Numbered from the stretch's first letter, positions 52,595 through 61,790 are shown. The stretch: DNA of 64,000 bases from Rhizobium sophorae (GCF_013087515.1 NZ_JABFCN010000045.1:124001-188000), one strand, 5' to 3'. Notes: generated from the letters alone by a model not told the origin. Translations and numbers: made by a program.

Positions 52595-54418
52595 TTAGGC
52601 GGCACGGCGACCTTGATGCATGGCCGGGGCAGCGCTTTCGCCACTGACGCGGAAGCCGCGGATGAGGTCGATCAGCTCGTCGGTATCGGTGGCGAGTGTC
52701 TCGGCGGATGCCGTGGTCTCTTCAGCCATGGCGGCATTCTGCTGGGTGGCGGCGTCGAGCTGGTTCATCGAGGACGAGATCGAGCGCAGCGTCGTGTCCT
52801 GTTCGGAAGCGCTGTGGGCAATCTTGGCGACGATCTCGTTGGCGGCCTTGATCTGGTCGGAGATGCGCTTCAGCGCTTCGCCGGCCTCACCGACCAGACG
52901 GACGCCGTGGTCGACCTGGCTGGAGGAGCGGGCGATCTGATCCTTGATCTCCTTGGCCGCAGCCGCCGAGCGCTGGGCAAGTTCGCGGACTTCCTGGGCG
53001 ACGACCGCAAAACCCTTGCCGGATTCACCGGCACGCGCCGCCTCGACGCCGGCATTCAGCGCCAAGAGGTTGGTCTGGAAGGCGATCTCGTCGATGACAC
53101 CGATGATCTTGGTGATCTCCGAGGACGACTTCTCGATGCCGCTCATCGCCTCGATCGCCTGGGTGACGATCGCATCGCTATGGGTGGCTTCGGTGCTGAC
53201 CGAGTGAACACGCTTGCTGGCCTCATGGGCGCCGTCAGCCGTCTGACGGACGGCGACGGTGAGTTCGTCGAGTGCCGCCGAAGTTTCTTCCAGGCTGGCG
53301 GCCTGGCGCTCGGTGCGCTGCGACAGTTCGTTCGAAGCGCGGCGGATCTCTTCCTTGCTGGTGCCGATATCGGTGCCCTTGGCGCTGACCTTGGCCATGG
53401 CGGCTTCGAGATGCGACAGCGCATCGTTGAAGTTGTCGCGGAGGGCGGCATATTTCTGGCCGAGATCGGCGCAGCGGACAGTGAGATCGCCGCGGGCAAT
53501 CATCTCCAGTGCCTGGCCGATCGTCGTCACCACCTGCGCCTGCAGCGTTGCTTCGTCCTGCTGCTGGCGCAGATTGTTTTCGCGCTCGCTTTCCAGCGCC
53601 AGCTGCTGGGCCGCCTCGCGATCGGACATCGCATGACGTTCCCTGATCTTTTCCTGCAGCGACTGTGTCGCCTTGGCCATCATGCCGACTTCATTGTTCA
53701 TGCCGATGTGCGGAATGGTGATCGAAACGTCCTCTTCGGCGACAGCCTTCAGGGCGGCATGGACGTTGTTGAGAGGTCCCGATATGCCGCGGATGACGAA
53801 GTAGGCGGCAGCCATGGCAAGGAAGAACAGGACGATGCTGCCGGAGAGTGCGGTCAGGATCGTGCTGTTTATCTGTGCATCGAGATCGTCCATATAGACG
53901 CCGGTGATGACGACGACCTTCCAGGGATCGAAGGCCTGTCCATAGGCCGTCTTGCGGTAATCGCCGACCGGCTGGCCCGGTTTGCTGGTGGAATAATATT
54001 CGACGAGACCGCCGCCCTGCTGCCCGAGCTTGACCAGCTCTTCGCGATAGAGCTTGCCCTTGCTGTCCGGCTGACCCTTCAGGTTCTGCCCGACTTTCGC
54101 GGCATCGTAGTGGAACATCATCTGGACGTCGTAGCTATAGCCGAAGAAATAGCCGTCCGGATCGTATTTCATCCCGTTGACGGTGGTGTAGGCCTGCTTC
54201 TGGGCATCCTCCAGCTTCATTTCGCCGGCGGTGACCTTGGCCTGGTAAAGCTTGAGAACGGAGACCGCCGACTGAACCTCGGCGCGCAGCATGTCGTAAC
54301 GCTCCTTGTAGATCGCATCGACCGAGGAGCGGATCTGCAGGGAGGTGGCGATCGCAAAGGCGATCATCAGGCCGACGACCAGCAATATGAGCTGCTTCGA
54401 TATCTTCAAATTTTTCAT
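52595..54418 (-). CDS. Methyl-accepting chemotaxis protein with sCache_2 sensor
   Basis: A 607-residue chemoreceptor. TM1 (about 9-28), a periplasmic single Cache (sCache_2) domain (DGYFFGYSYDVQMMFHYDAAKVGQNLKGQ, VEYYSTSKPGQPVGDYRKTA, PWKVVVITGVYMDDLD), TM2 (about 190-211), HAMP, and the signalling domain with FQTNLLALNAGVEAARAGESGKGFAVVAQEVRELAQRS. No C-terminal pentapeptide is present. Cache_2 sensors often bind small carboxylates; ligand unknown. ATG 54418 begins MKNLKISKQ. Confidence 0.93.
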   Translation of the reverse strand: MKNLKISKQLILLVVGLMIAFAIATSLQIRSSVDAIYKERYDMLRAEVQSAVSVLKLYQAKVTAGEMKLEDAQKQAYTTVNGMKYDPDGYFFGYSYDVQMMFHYDAAKVGQNLKGQPDSKGKLYREELVKLGQQGGGLVEYYSTSKPGQPVGDYRKTAYGQAFDPWKVVVITGVYMDDLDAQINSTILTALSGSIVLFFLAMAAAYFVIRGISGPLNNVHAALKAVAEEDVSITIPHIGMNNEVGMMAKATQSLQEKIRERHAMSDREAAQQLALESERENNLRQQQDEATLQAQVVTTIGQALEMIARGDLTVRCADLGQKYAALRDNFNDALSHLEAAMAKVSAKGTDIGTSKEEIRRASNELSQRTERQAASLEETSAALDELTVAVRQTADGAHEASKRVHSVSTEATHSDAIVTQAIEAMSGIEKSSSEITKIIGVIDEIAFQTNLLALNAGVEAARAGESGKGFAVVAQEVRELAQRSAAAAKEIKDQIARSSSQVDHGVRLVGEAGEALKRISDQIKAANEIVAKIAHSASEQDTTLRSISSSMNQLDAATQQNAAMAEETTASAETLATDTDELIDLIRGFRVSGESAAPAMHQGRRAA

Positions 54419-54833
54419 GACGCCTCGCAACGGGAATGAATGGCTGCATTCCGGTGCGGTTTTCTACCGCCTGTGCGAGCGCGCCAAACAAGACGGCGCG
54501 TCTACCGCTGCTAAAACAAACATGCTGCGACCGGGTAAGTAACAATTGATGCTTACCCTATAAGAAAGCTTTAATTTTATTGAACGCGGCGCGAGTTTCC
54601 CTAAAAATCGAGGGGTAATTTGCAAGGCAAAACCGCCGGATTTCAGGCATATTAAAACAGGAATGCACCCTCGCTTCTCTTCGAGGGTGCATCCGGTCCA
54701 CCGGAGGTGGAACCCCAAGCGATCGAAACCTTGATCAGGCAGGGGCAGGGAACTTTGGTTTTTACGCAATTCCCGGCAAAACCGCTGCGCGCTTTGCCTG
54801 GGAAAACCGCTGCGCACTTTCGCGCGACATGCT
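54419..54833. other. 415-base gap with hairpin and repeat
   Basis: No gene found. It holds promoter sequence for the chemoreceptor, an 11-bp hairpin (54663-54692), and the repeat at 54763-54836. Confidence 0.6.
54653..54692 (-). terminator. Hairpin, probable transcript end on the - strand
   Basis: On the - strand, ATGCACCCTCG / CGAGGGTGCAT (11 bp) with an 8-base loop is followed a few bases later by GTTTTAATA. It could end the transcript of the HPE1-like gene 140 bases upstream or of an independent small RNA. A second small hairpin (TCCGGT/ACCGGA) abuts it. Confidence 0.5.
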
Positions 54834-54836
54834 TTA
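54763..54836 (+). repeat. AAAACCGCTGC-GACATGC repeat, copy B
   Basis: Contains the AAAACCGCTGCGC core twice (54779 and 54803) and ends CGACATGCTTTA. The final TTA is the stop codon (TAA) of the HPE1-like gene on the other strand. Confidence 0.7.
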
Positions 54837-55295
54837 GAAACGCAGCTTGAATTCGGAAACGTTCAGGGCTGCGGGTTGTTCCGCCATGCCGGCGGAAACG
54901 GGCTTGGCGTCGCCGCCGATGACAGCCGCCGTCGTCGCATTCATGTCGATGCCGTCGGCAGGCAGGGCGGAAGGCGCCGCGGCAAGCATCGCTTCCGGGG
55001 TCGCCTTGCTGACGAAGACGACGGGCGAGCCGCCCATCCAGCCTTCGGTGCGATAGAGCTTCTTTTCGCCGCCGACATCGCGGATTTCACTCGCCTGGAG
55101 GACGCCGGGCTTCAGCTCCGGCACCGTATAGTCCTTCTTGGTCAGCTCGTCCTGGAGCGGCGGGCAATGGGCGCAGGTTTCGGTGACGATGCTGCCTTCA
55201 GCGGACGGCGCAGTCTTGCCGACCACCTCGATCGAGGACGCCATTGCAGAACCTGCCATCAGCAGGATTGCCGCACCGAGGAAAATCTGACGCAT
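54834..55295 (-). CDS. Secreted protein resembling HPE1-like family
   Basis: A 153-residue exported protein with a signal peptide (MRQIFLGAAILLMAGSAMAS). The mature part has SIEVVGK, TETCAHCPPLQDELTKKDYTVPELKPGV, IRDVGGEKKLYRTEGWMGGSPVVFVSKA. This pattern (C-x-x-C-P-P, then VPxL and RTExWxGGSPVV) is what I remember from rhizobial proteins labelled plant-virulence-effector HPE1-like; the label is by recollection only. Its Ala-rich tail is poorly conserved. The stop codon lies within a repeat. Confidence 0.7.
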   Translation of the reverse strand: MRQIFLGAAILLMAGSAMASSIEVVGKTAPSAEGSIVTETCAHCPPLQDELTKKDYTVPELKPGVLQASEIRDVGGEKKLYRTEGWMGGSPVVFVSKATPEAMLAAAPSALPADGIDMNATTAAVIGGDAKPVSAGMAEQPAALNVSEFKLRF

Positions 55296-55394
55296 CAAAG
55301 CTACTCCGTCTCATCTTCGGAGCAAATTAACGCAGCTTTGTTTCCATCCCGTCAGGGGAAAGGGTAAAAATTTAAAGAACGCGGCAGTTTATAC

Positions 55395-56672
55395 TCACTG
55401 CGATCCGGTTTCGCGCTCGATCGCCCGCCAGCCGATGTCGCGCCGGCAGAAGCCGTTTTCCCATCTCACCCTGTCAAGCAGCGCGTAGGCGCGGTCCTTG
55501 GCCTCGGCGACCGTGCCGCCTGACGCGGTAACATTCAGCACACGGCCGCCGGTCGCAACCAATGCGCCGTCCTTCAGACCCGTGCCGGCATGAAACACCT
55601 TCTCGCCCTCGCCTGCCCCCGGCAGGGAGAGGATCGGCGTATTCTTCTCGTAGGCGCCGGGATAACCCTTCGAGGCCATGACCACCGTCAGTGCCGGATC
55701 GTCGCTCCATTCGGCCTTGACCTGATCGAGCGTGCCGTTGGCGGTGGCGAGCAGCAGCGGCAGGAGATCGCTCTTCAACCGCATCATCAGCACCTGGCAT
55801 TCGGGGTCGCCGAAGCGGACATTGTATTCGATCAGCTCCGGCCCCTTCCTGGTGATCATCAGCCCGGCGAAAAAGACGCCGGAGAAGGGATGACCGCTCT
55901 CGGCCATGCCGCGGATCGTCGGCTCGATGATCTCCTTCATGGTGCGCTCGACCATTTCGGCGGTCATCACAGGCGCCGGCGAATAGGCGCCCATGCCGCC
56001 GGTATTGACGCCGGTATCACCCTCGCCCACCCGCTTATGATCCTGGGCGGTTGCGAGCGGCAGCGCATTTTTGCCATCGCAGAGACAGAAGAAGCTCGCC
56101 TCCTCGCCATCGAGATAGGCTTCGACGACGACTTCAGCGCCGGCAGCGCCAAAGGCGCCTTCGAAGCAGTCGTCGACGGCAGCCAGGGCCTCGTCCAGCG
56201 TCATCGCCACGGTCACGCCCTTGCCGGCGGCAAGACCATCGGCCTTGACGACGATCGGCACGCCTTGGGCACGGATATAGGCTTTCGCCTTCGGTCCATT
56301 GTTGAAGCGCTGGTAGGTGCCTGTCGGAATATCGTAGCGGGCGCAGATATCCTTGGTGAAGCCCTTGGAACCCTCGAGCTGGGCGGCGGCAGCGGAGGGA
56401 CCGAAGACCGCTAGGCCATCGGCGCGCAGCCGGTCTGCGAGGCCGGCGACGAGTGGCGCTTCGGGACCGACGACGATGAAGTCGATCGCCTTCTCCCGGC
56501 AGAAGGCGGATACCGCTTCATGATCCTCGACGTCGACCGGCACGAGGACAGCGTGTTCCCCGATGCCGGGATTGCCGGGCGAAGCGTAGAATTCGCTCAT
56601 CAACGGCGATTGCGCCAGCTTCCAGGCGAGCGCATGCTCGCGTCCGCCCGATCCGATCAACAGAACCTTCAT
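55395..56672 (-). CDS. purD: Phosphoribosylamine-glycine ligase
   Basis: A 425-residue ATP-grasp enzyme that makes GAR in purine synthesis. MKVLLIGSGGREHALAWKLAQSP at the N-terminus, PLVAGLADRLRADGLAVFGPSAAAAQLEGSKGFTKDI (about 75-112), the ATP-grasp SPAPVMTAEM, and NVRFGDPECQVLMMRLKSD (about 280-298) are all typical. Full length. The downstream gap to the HPE1-like gene is 100 bases. Confidence 0.96.
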   Translation of the reverse strand: MKVLLIGSGGREHALAWKLAQSPLMSEFYASPGNPGIGEHAVLVPVDVEDHEAVSAFCREKAIDFIVVGPEAPLVAGLADRLRADGLAVFGPSAAAAQLEGSKGFTKDICARYDIPTGTYQRFNNGPKAKAYIRAQGVPIVVKADGLAAGKGVTVAMTLDEALAAVDDCFEGAFGAAGAEVVVEAYLDGEEASFFCLCDGKNALPLATAQDHKRVGEGDTGVNTGGMGAYSPAPVMTAEMVERTMKEIIEPTIRGMAESGHPFSGVFFAGLMITRKGPELIEYNVRFGDPECQVLMMRLKSDLLPLLLATANGTLDQVKAEWSDDPALTVVMASKGYPGAYEKNTPILSLPGAGEGEKVFHAGTGLKDGALVATGGRVLNVTASGGTVAEAKDRAYALLDRVRWENGFCRRDIGWRAIERETGSQ

Positions 56673-56738
56673 GCGCCACCCCTTTCCTGTTCCGTCAGGC
56701 GGTTAAGGGCCACAGGCTGAAAGGTCAAGCGAGAAAGC

Positions 56739-58673
56739 TTACCAGCCCCCGCCTCCCCCACCTCCGCCACCGCCACCGGACGAGCCGCCGCCGGAAAAAC
56801 CGGAGGATGAGCTCGACGGCGGCGGTGAAGGTATCGTCGACGCGATGGTCGAGGCCATCGACGAGGAAAAGCCGCCGATACGATCGGAGAAGCTGCCACT
56901 GTTGAAATTGCCGGAATACCAGGCGGGCGCATAGGCTGCAGCCGTGCCAGCGGCAGCGGCCGCAAGCCAGGTCTCGAAGGTGCGCGACCAGGGCTTTTCG
57001 ACGCCGAGCGCCACCGCATAGGGCAGCAGCGTCTCGAAATGCCGCGGCGACATATCAGGTGCGCCTGCCGTGTTCATCCGGTCTTTCTCGGCAAGCGTCA
57101 GATATTGCCGCAGGCCGTCTATGCCATCCATCATCTTGGCGCCGAGCGGGGTCGGCGCACCCATGATGAAGAAATAGAGAATGTTCAAAAGCACGATGCC
57201 GCCGACGGCAAAGAGCATCGGCGTCTCGTGCAGTTGCACCAACGAGGAGGCAAGCGCCAGCCCCATGGTCGCCAGGATGCTGATGCCGACGAAGACGCCG
57301 ATCGCGGCGGAGATGATGGCGATGATCTTGCCAAACAGCGACTTGCCGCGATGCAGCGACCTGACGAGACCGGCGACGAACACCGAAACGAAGACCGAGA
57401 TGACGATCGGGATCAGCATCACCGCGATGGTGTCGGGCTCAAGCGAACCGAAAACGAACAGGATCACCAGGGCCGCGGCGCTGAGCGCGATGCCGCCTGC
57501 GGTATAAGCCAGGTTGGAATTGTAATATTTGCCGCGGTGCTCCTTCTCGATCGCCGAGCGGAAGGCCTGGCCGACGGACTTCACCCGCTCGCCATTGGCC
57601 TTGTCGATCGTCAGCGTCGAGCCGGCGCCACCGGCAACTCTCAGCAATTCGATCTCGCCGGCCTGGAATTTCTCCTTGCCGAGCGGCTTGCCGGTTCCGC
57701 GGATGACGATCGAATTCTTCAGGTCTTCGAGCTTGACGTAACCGCGGACGGCAAGATTGAGCGCGGTGGCGGACAGCGCCGTCCAGCCCTCTCCGGAGAA
57801 GCCCTTATTGTCGATATAGTTGACCAGCGCCGGCGAGATACCATCAGGCGCGTCCCAGCGTGGCACGACGACGCCACGGGCGGGATCGCGGCCGACCTTC
57901 AGCCAGGAGCGCGTGTAATAGGCGAAAACGAGGATCAGGCCGCCGAAGCCGATGAAATAATTGCGGTTGTCCTTCAGCCACCAGGTGCTTTCCATGTCCG
58001 CGCTCGGCGGATCGATCGACCCCTTCGGCATGCGGATTGCAAAGGTCAGCCCTTCGTTGGGGCCAAGGGGCGTGGTGGTGGAAAAGACCAGGCCAGCGCC
58101 GGTCTCGCTGACGCGGGCGTTCTTTCCGGTGGCTCCCTGCGGGCCGGTGAAGAAGGTCGTCTCCGTCGCGCTGACGTCAGGCGGCAGCTTCACCGTCGCA
58201 GTTGCCAAGCGGATCGGGAAGATCCAGCCATTGCCGGTGACGTTCCAATAGAGTTCGTCATGATCGTCGAAATAGCGGATCTGGCGATTGGTCCTGTAGG
58301 TGAAGACATATCGATGACGGCCCGGCGTCACCGTCACATCGGCAGAACCGGCATAGATGCGGATGCCGCCTGAGATCGATTCGGTGTGCCAGGGCTCGTC
58401 GTCGCCGTCGCGCTGGACCGACACCACGTCGAAATCGACGCTGCGGCGGCGGCCCGCAGCGTCGGTGAAATAGAGCGGGAAATCACGGAAGATGCCATGG
58501 TTGATCTGGTTGCCCTCGGCATTGACGGTGATCGTTTCGGTCACTGTCATCGCACCGCTTTTTTCGAGCGCGATGTCGGACGCGAAACTGTCGATCACCT
58601 CGGCGGCAAAGGCCACTGGGGCGGCGAGCATCAACAACAGTGCAAAGCAAAATCCGAAAAACCGACGCCCCAT
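56739..58673 (-). CDS. DUF2207 membrane protein
   Basis: A 644-residue protein: signal peptide (to about 24, AFAAEV), an extracytoplasmic DUF2207 domain (DSFASDIALEKSGAMTVTETITVNAEGNQINHGIFRDFPLYF), a single TM at about residue 235, cytoplasmic region, four more hydrophobic helices (about 400-510), and a C-terminal tail of Gly and Ser ending GGGGGGW. Commonly found near LemA; lemA is at 60146 on the same strand, separated by aroA. Function unknown. Confidence 0.88.
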   Translation of the reverse strand: MGRRFFGFCFALLLMLAAPVAFAAEVIDSFASDIALEKSGAMTVTETITVNAEGNQINHGIFRDFPLYFTDAAGRRRSVDFDVVSVQRDGDDEPWHTESISGGIRIYAGSADVTVTPGRHRYVFTYRTNRQIRYFDDHDELYWNVTGNGWIFPIRLATATVKLPPDVSATETTFFTGPQGATGKNARVSETGAGLVFSTTTPLGPNEGLTFAIRMPKGSIDPPSADMESTWWLKDNRNYFIGFGGLILVFAYYTRSWLKVGRDPARGVVVPRWDAPDGISPALVNYIDNKGFSGEGWTALSATALNLAVRGYVKLEDLKNSIVIRGTGKPLGKEKFQAGEIELLRVAGGAGSTLTIDKANGERVKSVGQAFRSAIEKEHRGKYYNSNLAYTAGGIALSAAALVILFVFGSLEPDTIAVMLIPIVISVFVSVFVAGLVRSLHRGKSLFGKIIAIISAAIGVFVGISILATMGLALASSLVQLHETPMLFAVGGIVLLNILYFFIMGAPTPLGAKMMDGIDGLRQYLTLAEKDRMNTAGAPDMSPRHFETLLPYAVALGVEKPWSRTFETWLAAAAAGTAAAYAPAWYSGNFNSGSFSDRIGGFSSSMASTIASTIPSPPPSSSSSGFSGGGSSGGGGGGGGGGGW

Positions 58674-58709
58674 CCCTGTCTCCCCGCCGGCAGCCTCGGC
58701 TGCGTTTCG

Positions 58710-59972
58710 TCAATCGTTGTCCTGATAGGTCACGCCGAGGGCCGCCAGAGTCCTCCAATAGGCTGGGAAAGTCTTGCCGACGCAATCGGGATCGAGAATG
58801 GTGATGCCGTCGATCTTCAGCCCGGCGAGTGCGAAACTCATGGCGATGCGGTGATCGGCGAAGCTGTCGATCTCAGCCAGAAGCGTCTGACCAGCGAGAG
58901 CAGGATCGGAATGGACGATCAGATCGTCGCCGTCCTCCACGGCCAGGCCTCCGCGGATATTGTTGAGCCCCGTGGACAGGGCGCGGATGCGGTCGCATTC
59001 CTTGACTCGCAGATTGGCGATGCCAACGAAGCGGACCGGCGTCTCATTGAAAGCGGCAAGCACCGCGATCGTCGGAACGGCATCCTGCATCTGCGAGCCG
59101 TCGATTTCAGCCGGCAGATGCGGGAATTTGGCGATCGCCTCGTAGGCCTTGGCATCCGGCTGGGTGAAGGCATCGTTCGGCACGCCGAGATCGATCTTGC
59201 CACCACTCAGCACTTCGGCCGCCCAGAGATAGGTCGCGGCGGATGCATCCGGCTCGACGATGAAATCGGTGGCCCGGTAGGTGGTCGGCTCGACGCGCCA
59301 GATGACGGGACTGGTCTTTTCGACGTTGGCACCGAAGGCCTTCATCGCCGCCGTCGTGAGATCGATATAGCCAAGAGCGCCGATATCCTCACCGACGAGT
59401 TCGATATCGACAGGACGGTCGCCGCCGGCCGCCATCATCAGCAGCGCCGAAACATATTGGCTGGACAGGCCGCCATCGATCAGGATTCGGTCGGCCTCAA
59501 AGCGGCCGGTGCCCTTGACGGTGACCGGCGGGCAGCCGGTCTCGGCTGTGACGTCGATGCCGAGCGTGCGCATAGCCTCGACCAGCGGACCGATCGGGCG
59601 CTTGCGCATATGCTCGTCGCCATCGACGACAACGGTGCCGTCGACAAGGGCGGCGGCCGCCGTCAGGAAGCGTGTCGCCGTGCCGGCATTGCCGAGGAAG
59701 AGCGGCGCCTTCGGCGGCTTGAGCCTGCCGCTGCCGGTGACGACGAAGGTGGTGTCATCGGGCTCGTCGATCGAAACCCCCATGGCACGCAGCGCATCAG
59801 CCATATACCGCGTATCGTCGCTCTTCAGCGCACCCGTCAACCGGCTGGTGCCTTTGGCAAGGCCTGCGAGCAGCAGTGCGCGGTTGGTGATCGATTTGGA
59901 ACCCGGCGGCATGGCGCGGCCCGAAAGCGGCTTGCCCGGCGGGATGATTGTGAGTTTGTCTGTGCTTTTCAT
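58710..59972 (-). CDS. aroA: 3-phosphoshikimate 1-carboxyvinyltransferase (class I type)
   Basis: A 420-residue EPSP synthase. Substrate and phosphate-binding motifs: PPGSKSITNRALLLAGLAKGTS (about 21-42), LFLGNAGTATRFL (about 87-99), LIDGGLSSQYVSALLMMA, RVKECDRIRALSTGL (about 325), and DHRIAMSFALAGL (about 371). The LFLGNAGTATR segment matches the E. coli-like class I, with Gly where class II enzymes have Ala. Rhizobia usually have a class II aroA near cmk and rpsA (not in the window), so this may be a second enzyme. ATG 59972 begins MKSTDK. Confidence 0.9.
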   Translation of the reverse strand: MKSTDKLTIIPPGKPLSGRAMPPGSKSITNRALLLAGLAKGTSRLTGALKSDDTRYMADALRAMGVSIDEPDDTTFVVTGSGRLKPPKAPLFLGNAGTATRFLTAAAALVDGTVVVDGDEHMRKRPIGPLVEAMRTLGIDVTAETGCPPVTVKGTGRFEADRILIDGGLSSQYVSALLMMAAGGDRPVDIELVGEDIGALGYIDLTTAAMKAFGANVEKTSPVIWRVEPTTYRATDFIVEPDASAATYLWAAEVLSGGKIDLGVPNDAFTQPDAKAYEAIAKFPHLPAEIDGSQMQDAVPTIAVLAAFNETPVRFVGIANLRVKECDRIRALSTGLNNIRGGLAVEDGDDLIVHSDPALAGQTLLAEIDSFADHRIAMSFALAGLKIDGITILDPDCVGKTFPAYWRTLAALGVTYQDND

Positions 59973-60000
59973 GCTATGTCTTCCGTCCATAGGGCGACTC

Positions 60001-60083
60001 TAAAGCGCGTGCCGCGCTTTAGGTATTTGGTTTTGGGCATGTCGTCATCGCAAAACCGCTGCACACTTTTGCGCGACATGCTA
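60001..60083 (+). repeat. AAAACCGCTGCACACTTTT-GACATGC repeat, copy C
   Basis: Starts with TAAAGCGCG-TGC-CGCGCTTTA, a perfect palindrome (60002-60020), then ATTTGGTTTTGGGCATGTCG, and the core AAAACCGCTGCACACTTTTGCGCGACATGC. The best preserved of three copies. Confidence 0.8.
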
Positions 60084-60145
60084 TAGCCGGCCGCGATCTG
60101 CCCCTGCTCTTAATCGCTTTCTCGCAAAGGCAAAATGCCGGATCG

Positions 60146-60697
60146 TCAGAATTTCACGGTGGGGACGGCGCGGTCGGCCTCGTTGGTGATTTCGAAATAT
60201 TCCCGCTTGGCAAAACCGAACTGACCGGCAACGAGATTGGAGGGGAAGCTTTCGACCTTGACGTTCAGGTCGCGGGCGGCACCGTTGTAGTAACGCCGGG
60301 CCATTTGGAGCTCGCCTTCCATGGTTTCCAGCGAAGCCTGCAGCTCGGCAAAGTTCTGGTTGGCCTTGAGATCGGGATATGCCTCGGCGAGCGCGATCAC
60401 CCGGCCCAGCGCCTGGCCGAGCAGACCTTCCGCCTGCGCCCTGCCCGCGACATCGCCTGATGGCACGGCCTGCGCCTTGTTGCGGAGCTCAACCACCTCT
60501 TCGAGCGTCGACTTTTCATGGGCGGCATAACCCTTGACCGTCTCGACCAGGTTCGGGATCAGGTCGGCGCGACGCTTGAGCTGGACGTCGATGCCCGACC
60601 AGGCCTCTTCCGCCATCTGCCGCGCGCGAACCAGGCCGTTGTAGACGAAGACGAGATAAAGCGCGACCAGAACGATGACGCCAAGTGCAATATACAT
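60146..60697 (-). CDS. lemA: LemA family protein
   Basis: A 183-residue protein with an N-terminal signal anchor (YIALGVIVLVALYLVFVYNGLV) and the LemA helical domain: ARQMAEEAWSGIDVQLKRRADLIPNLVETVKGYAAHEKSTLEEVVELRNKAQ, then ARRYYNGAARDLNVKVESFPSNLVA. Found with DUF2207 proteins in many bacteria; here aroA lies between. Function unclear. It is 136 bases from glyQ. Confidence 0.93.
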   Translation of the reverse strand: MYIALGVIVLVALYLVFVYNGLVRARQMAEEAWSGIDVQLKRRADLIPNLVETVKGYAAHEKSTLEEVVELRNKAQAVPSGDVAGRAQAEGLLGQALGRVIALAEAYPDLKANQNFAELQASLETMEGELQMARRYYNGAARDLNVKVESFPSNLVAGQFGFAKREYFEITNEADRAVPTVKF

Positions 60698-60833
60698 CGC
60701 GAATCCCCGCAGCGAAGTAATGTCCGGGCGGACACTAAGCGGTTTTGGCGGCTGCGGTCAAACGCCGGCATCTCCAAGGCTTCGGGTGCCGACTAGCCAC
60801 TTATATGGACGATACGGCCGGCGGGCTGTTGCG

Positions 60834-61790
60834 TCACGCCGCCTCTTTCGAGAGATTGACGCCGCCGGCGTCGGTCAGCAGGAAGGCTTCGCCACAGGCC
60901 TTGGCAAGCGTGCGTACGCGCAGGATATAGCTCTGGCGCTCGGTGACCGAGATGACGCCGCGGGCGTCGAGCAGGTTGAAGACATGGCTTGCCTTAATGC
61001 ACTGGTCATAGGCCGGGAATACGCATCTGTGCAGGCGCTGGTTGGCGTTGTCGCCGGGGGCGCCGGCATCGAGCAACGCCCGGCATTCCTTCTCGGCATC
61101 GACGAAGTGGCGATGCAGCATCTCGGTATTGGCGAATTCGAAATTATGGCGCGAATATTCCTGCTCGGCCTGCAGGAAAACGTCACCATAGCTGATCTTC
61201 TCGTCGCCGTCGCGGCCGTTGAAGTTCAGGTCGTAGACATTGTCGACGCCCTGGACATACATGGCGAGGCGTTCGAGACCATAGGTCAGTTCACCAGCGA
61301 CGGGCGAGCATTCGATGCCGCAGACCTGCTGGAAATAGGTGAACTGCGAGACTTCCATGCCATCGCACCAGCACTCCCAGCCGAGGCCCCAGGCGCCGAG
61401 CGTCGGGCTTTCCCAGTCGTCCTCCACGAAGCGGATATCATGCAGCAGCGGATCGAGGCCGATCGCCGCCAGCGAGCCGAGATAAAGCTCCTGCAGGTTG
61501 GGCGGGTTCGGCTTCAGGATGACCTGGTATTGGTAATAATGCTGCAGCCGGTTCGGGTTCTCGCCATAGCGGCCGTCGGACGGGCGCCGCGACGGCTGGA
61601 CGTAGGCCGCCTTCCACGGCTTCGGGCCGAGGGCGCGCAGCGTGGTGGCCGGATGGAACGTACCGGCACCGACTTCCATGTCGTAGGGCTGCAGCACCGC
61701 GCAACCCTTGTCCGCCCAGTAGTTATGCAGGGTCAGGATCAGCGCCTGGAAGGAGCGCTTCGGGTTCATATGGTCTGAGATAGCTGACAT
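60834..61790 (-). CDS. glyQ: Glycyl-tRNA synthetase alpha subunit
   Basis: A 318-residue class II catalytic subunit. MNPKRSFQALILTLHNYWADKGCAVLQPYDMEVGAGTFHPATTLRALG (motif 1 region), RPSDGRYGENPNRLQHYYQYQVILKPNP (motif 2), and GLERLAMYVQGVDNVYDLNFNG (motif 3) are all present. It needs the beta subunit encoded by glyS at 49853 on the opposite strand. Start ATG 61790, or ATG 61769 (MNPKRS). Confidence 0.95.
   Translation of the reverse strand: MSAISDHMNPKRSFQALILTLHNYWADKGCAVLQPYDMEVGAGTFHPATTLRALGPKPWKAAYVQPSRRPSDGRYGENPNRLQHYYQYQVILKPNPPNLQELYLGSLAAIGLDPLLHDIRFVEDDWESPTLGAWGLGWECWCDGMEVSQFTYFQQVCGIECSPVAGELTYGLERLAMYVQGVDNVYDLNFNGRDGDEKISYGDVFLQAEQEYSRHNFEFANTEMLHRHFVDAEKECRALLDAGAPGDNANQRLHRCVFPAYDQCIKASHVFNLLDARGVISVTERQSYILRVRTLAKACGEAFLLTDAGGVNLSKEAA

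Noticed and set aside
52580..54439. 619-residue + strand frame opposite the second chemoreceptor
   Set aside because: Shadow of the chemoreceptor coding strand, rich in Gly/Asp/Leu without any domain.
58386..60086. 566-residue + strand frame opposite aroA and DUF2207
   Set aside because: Antisense to two real genes; runs across their boundary.
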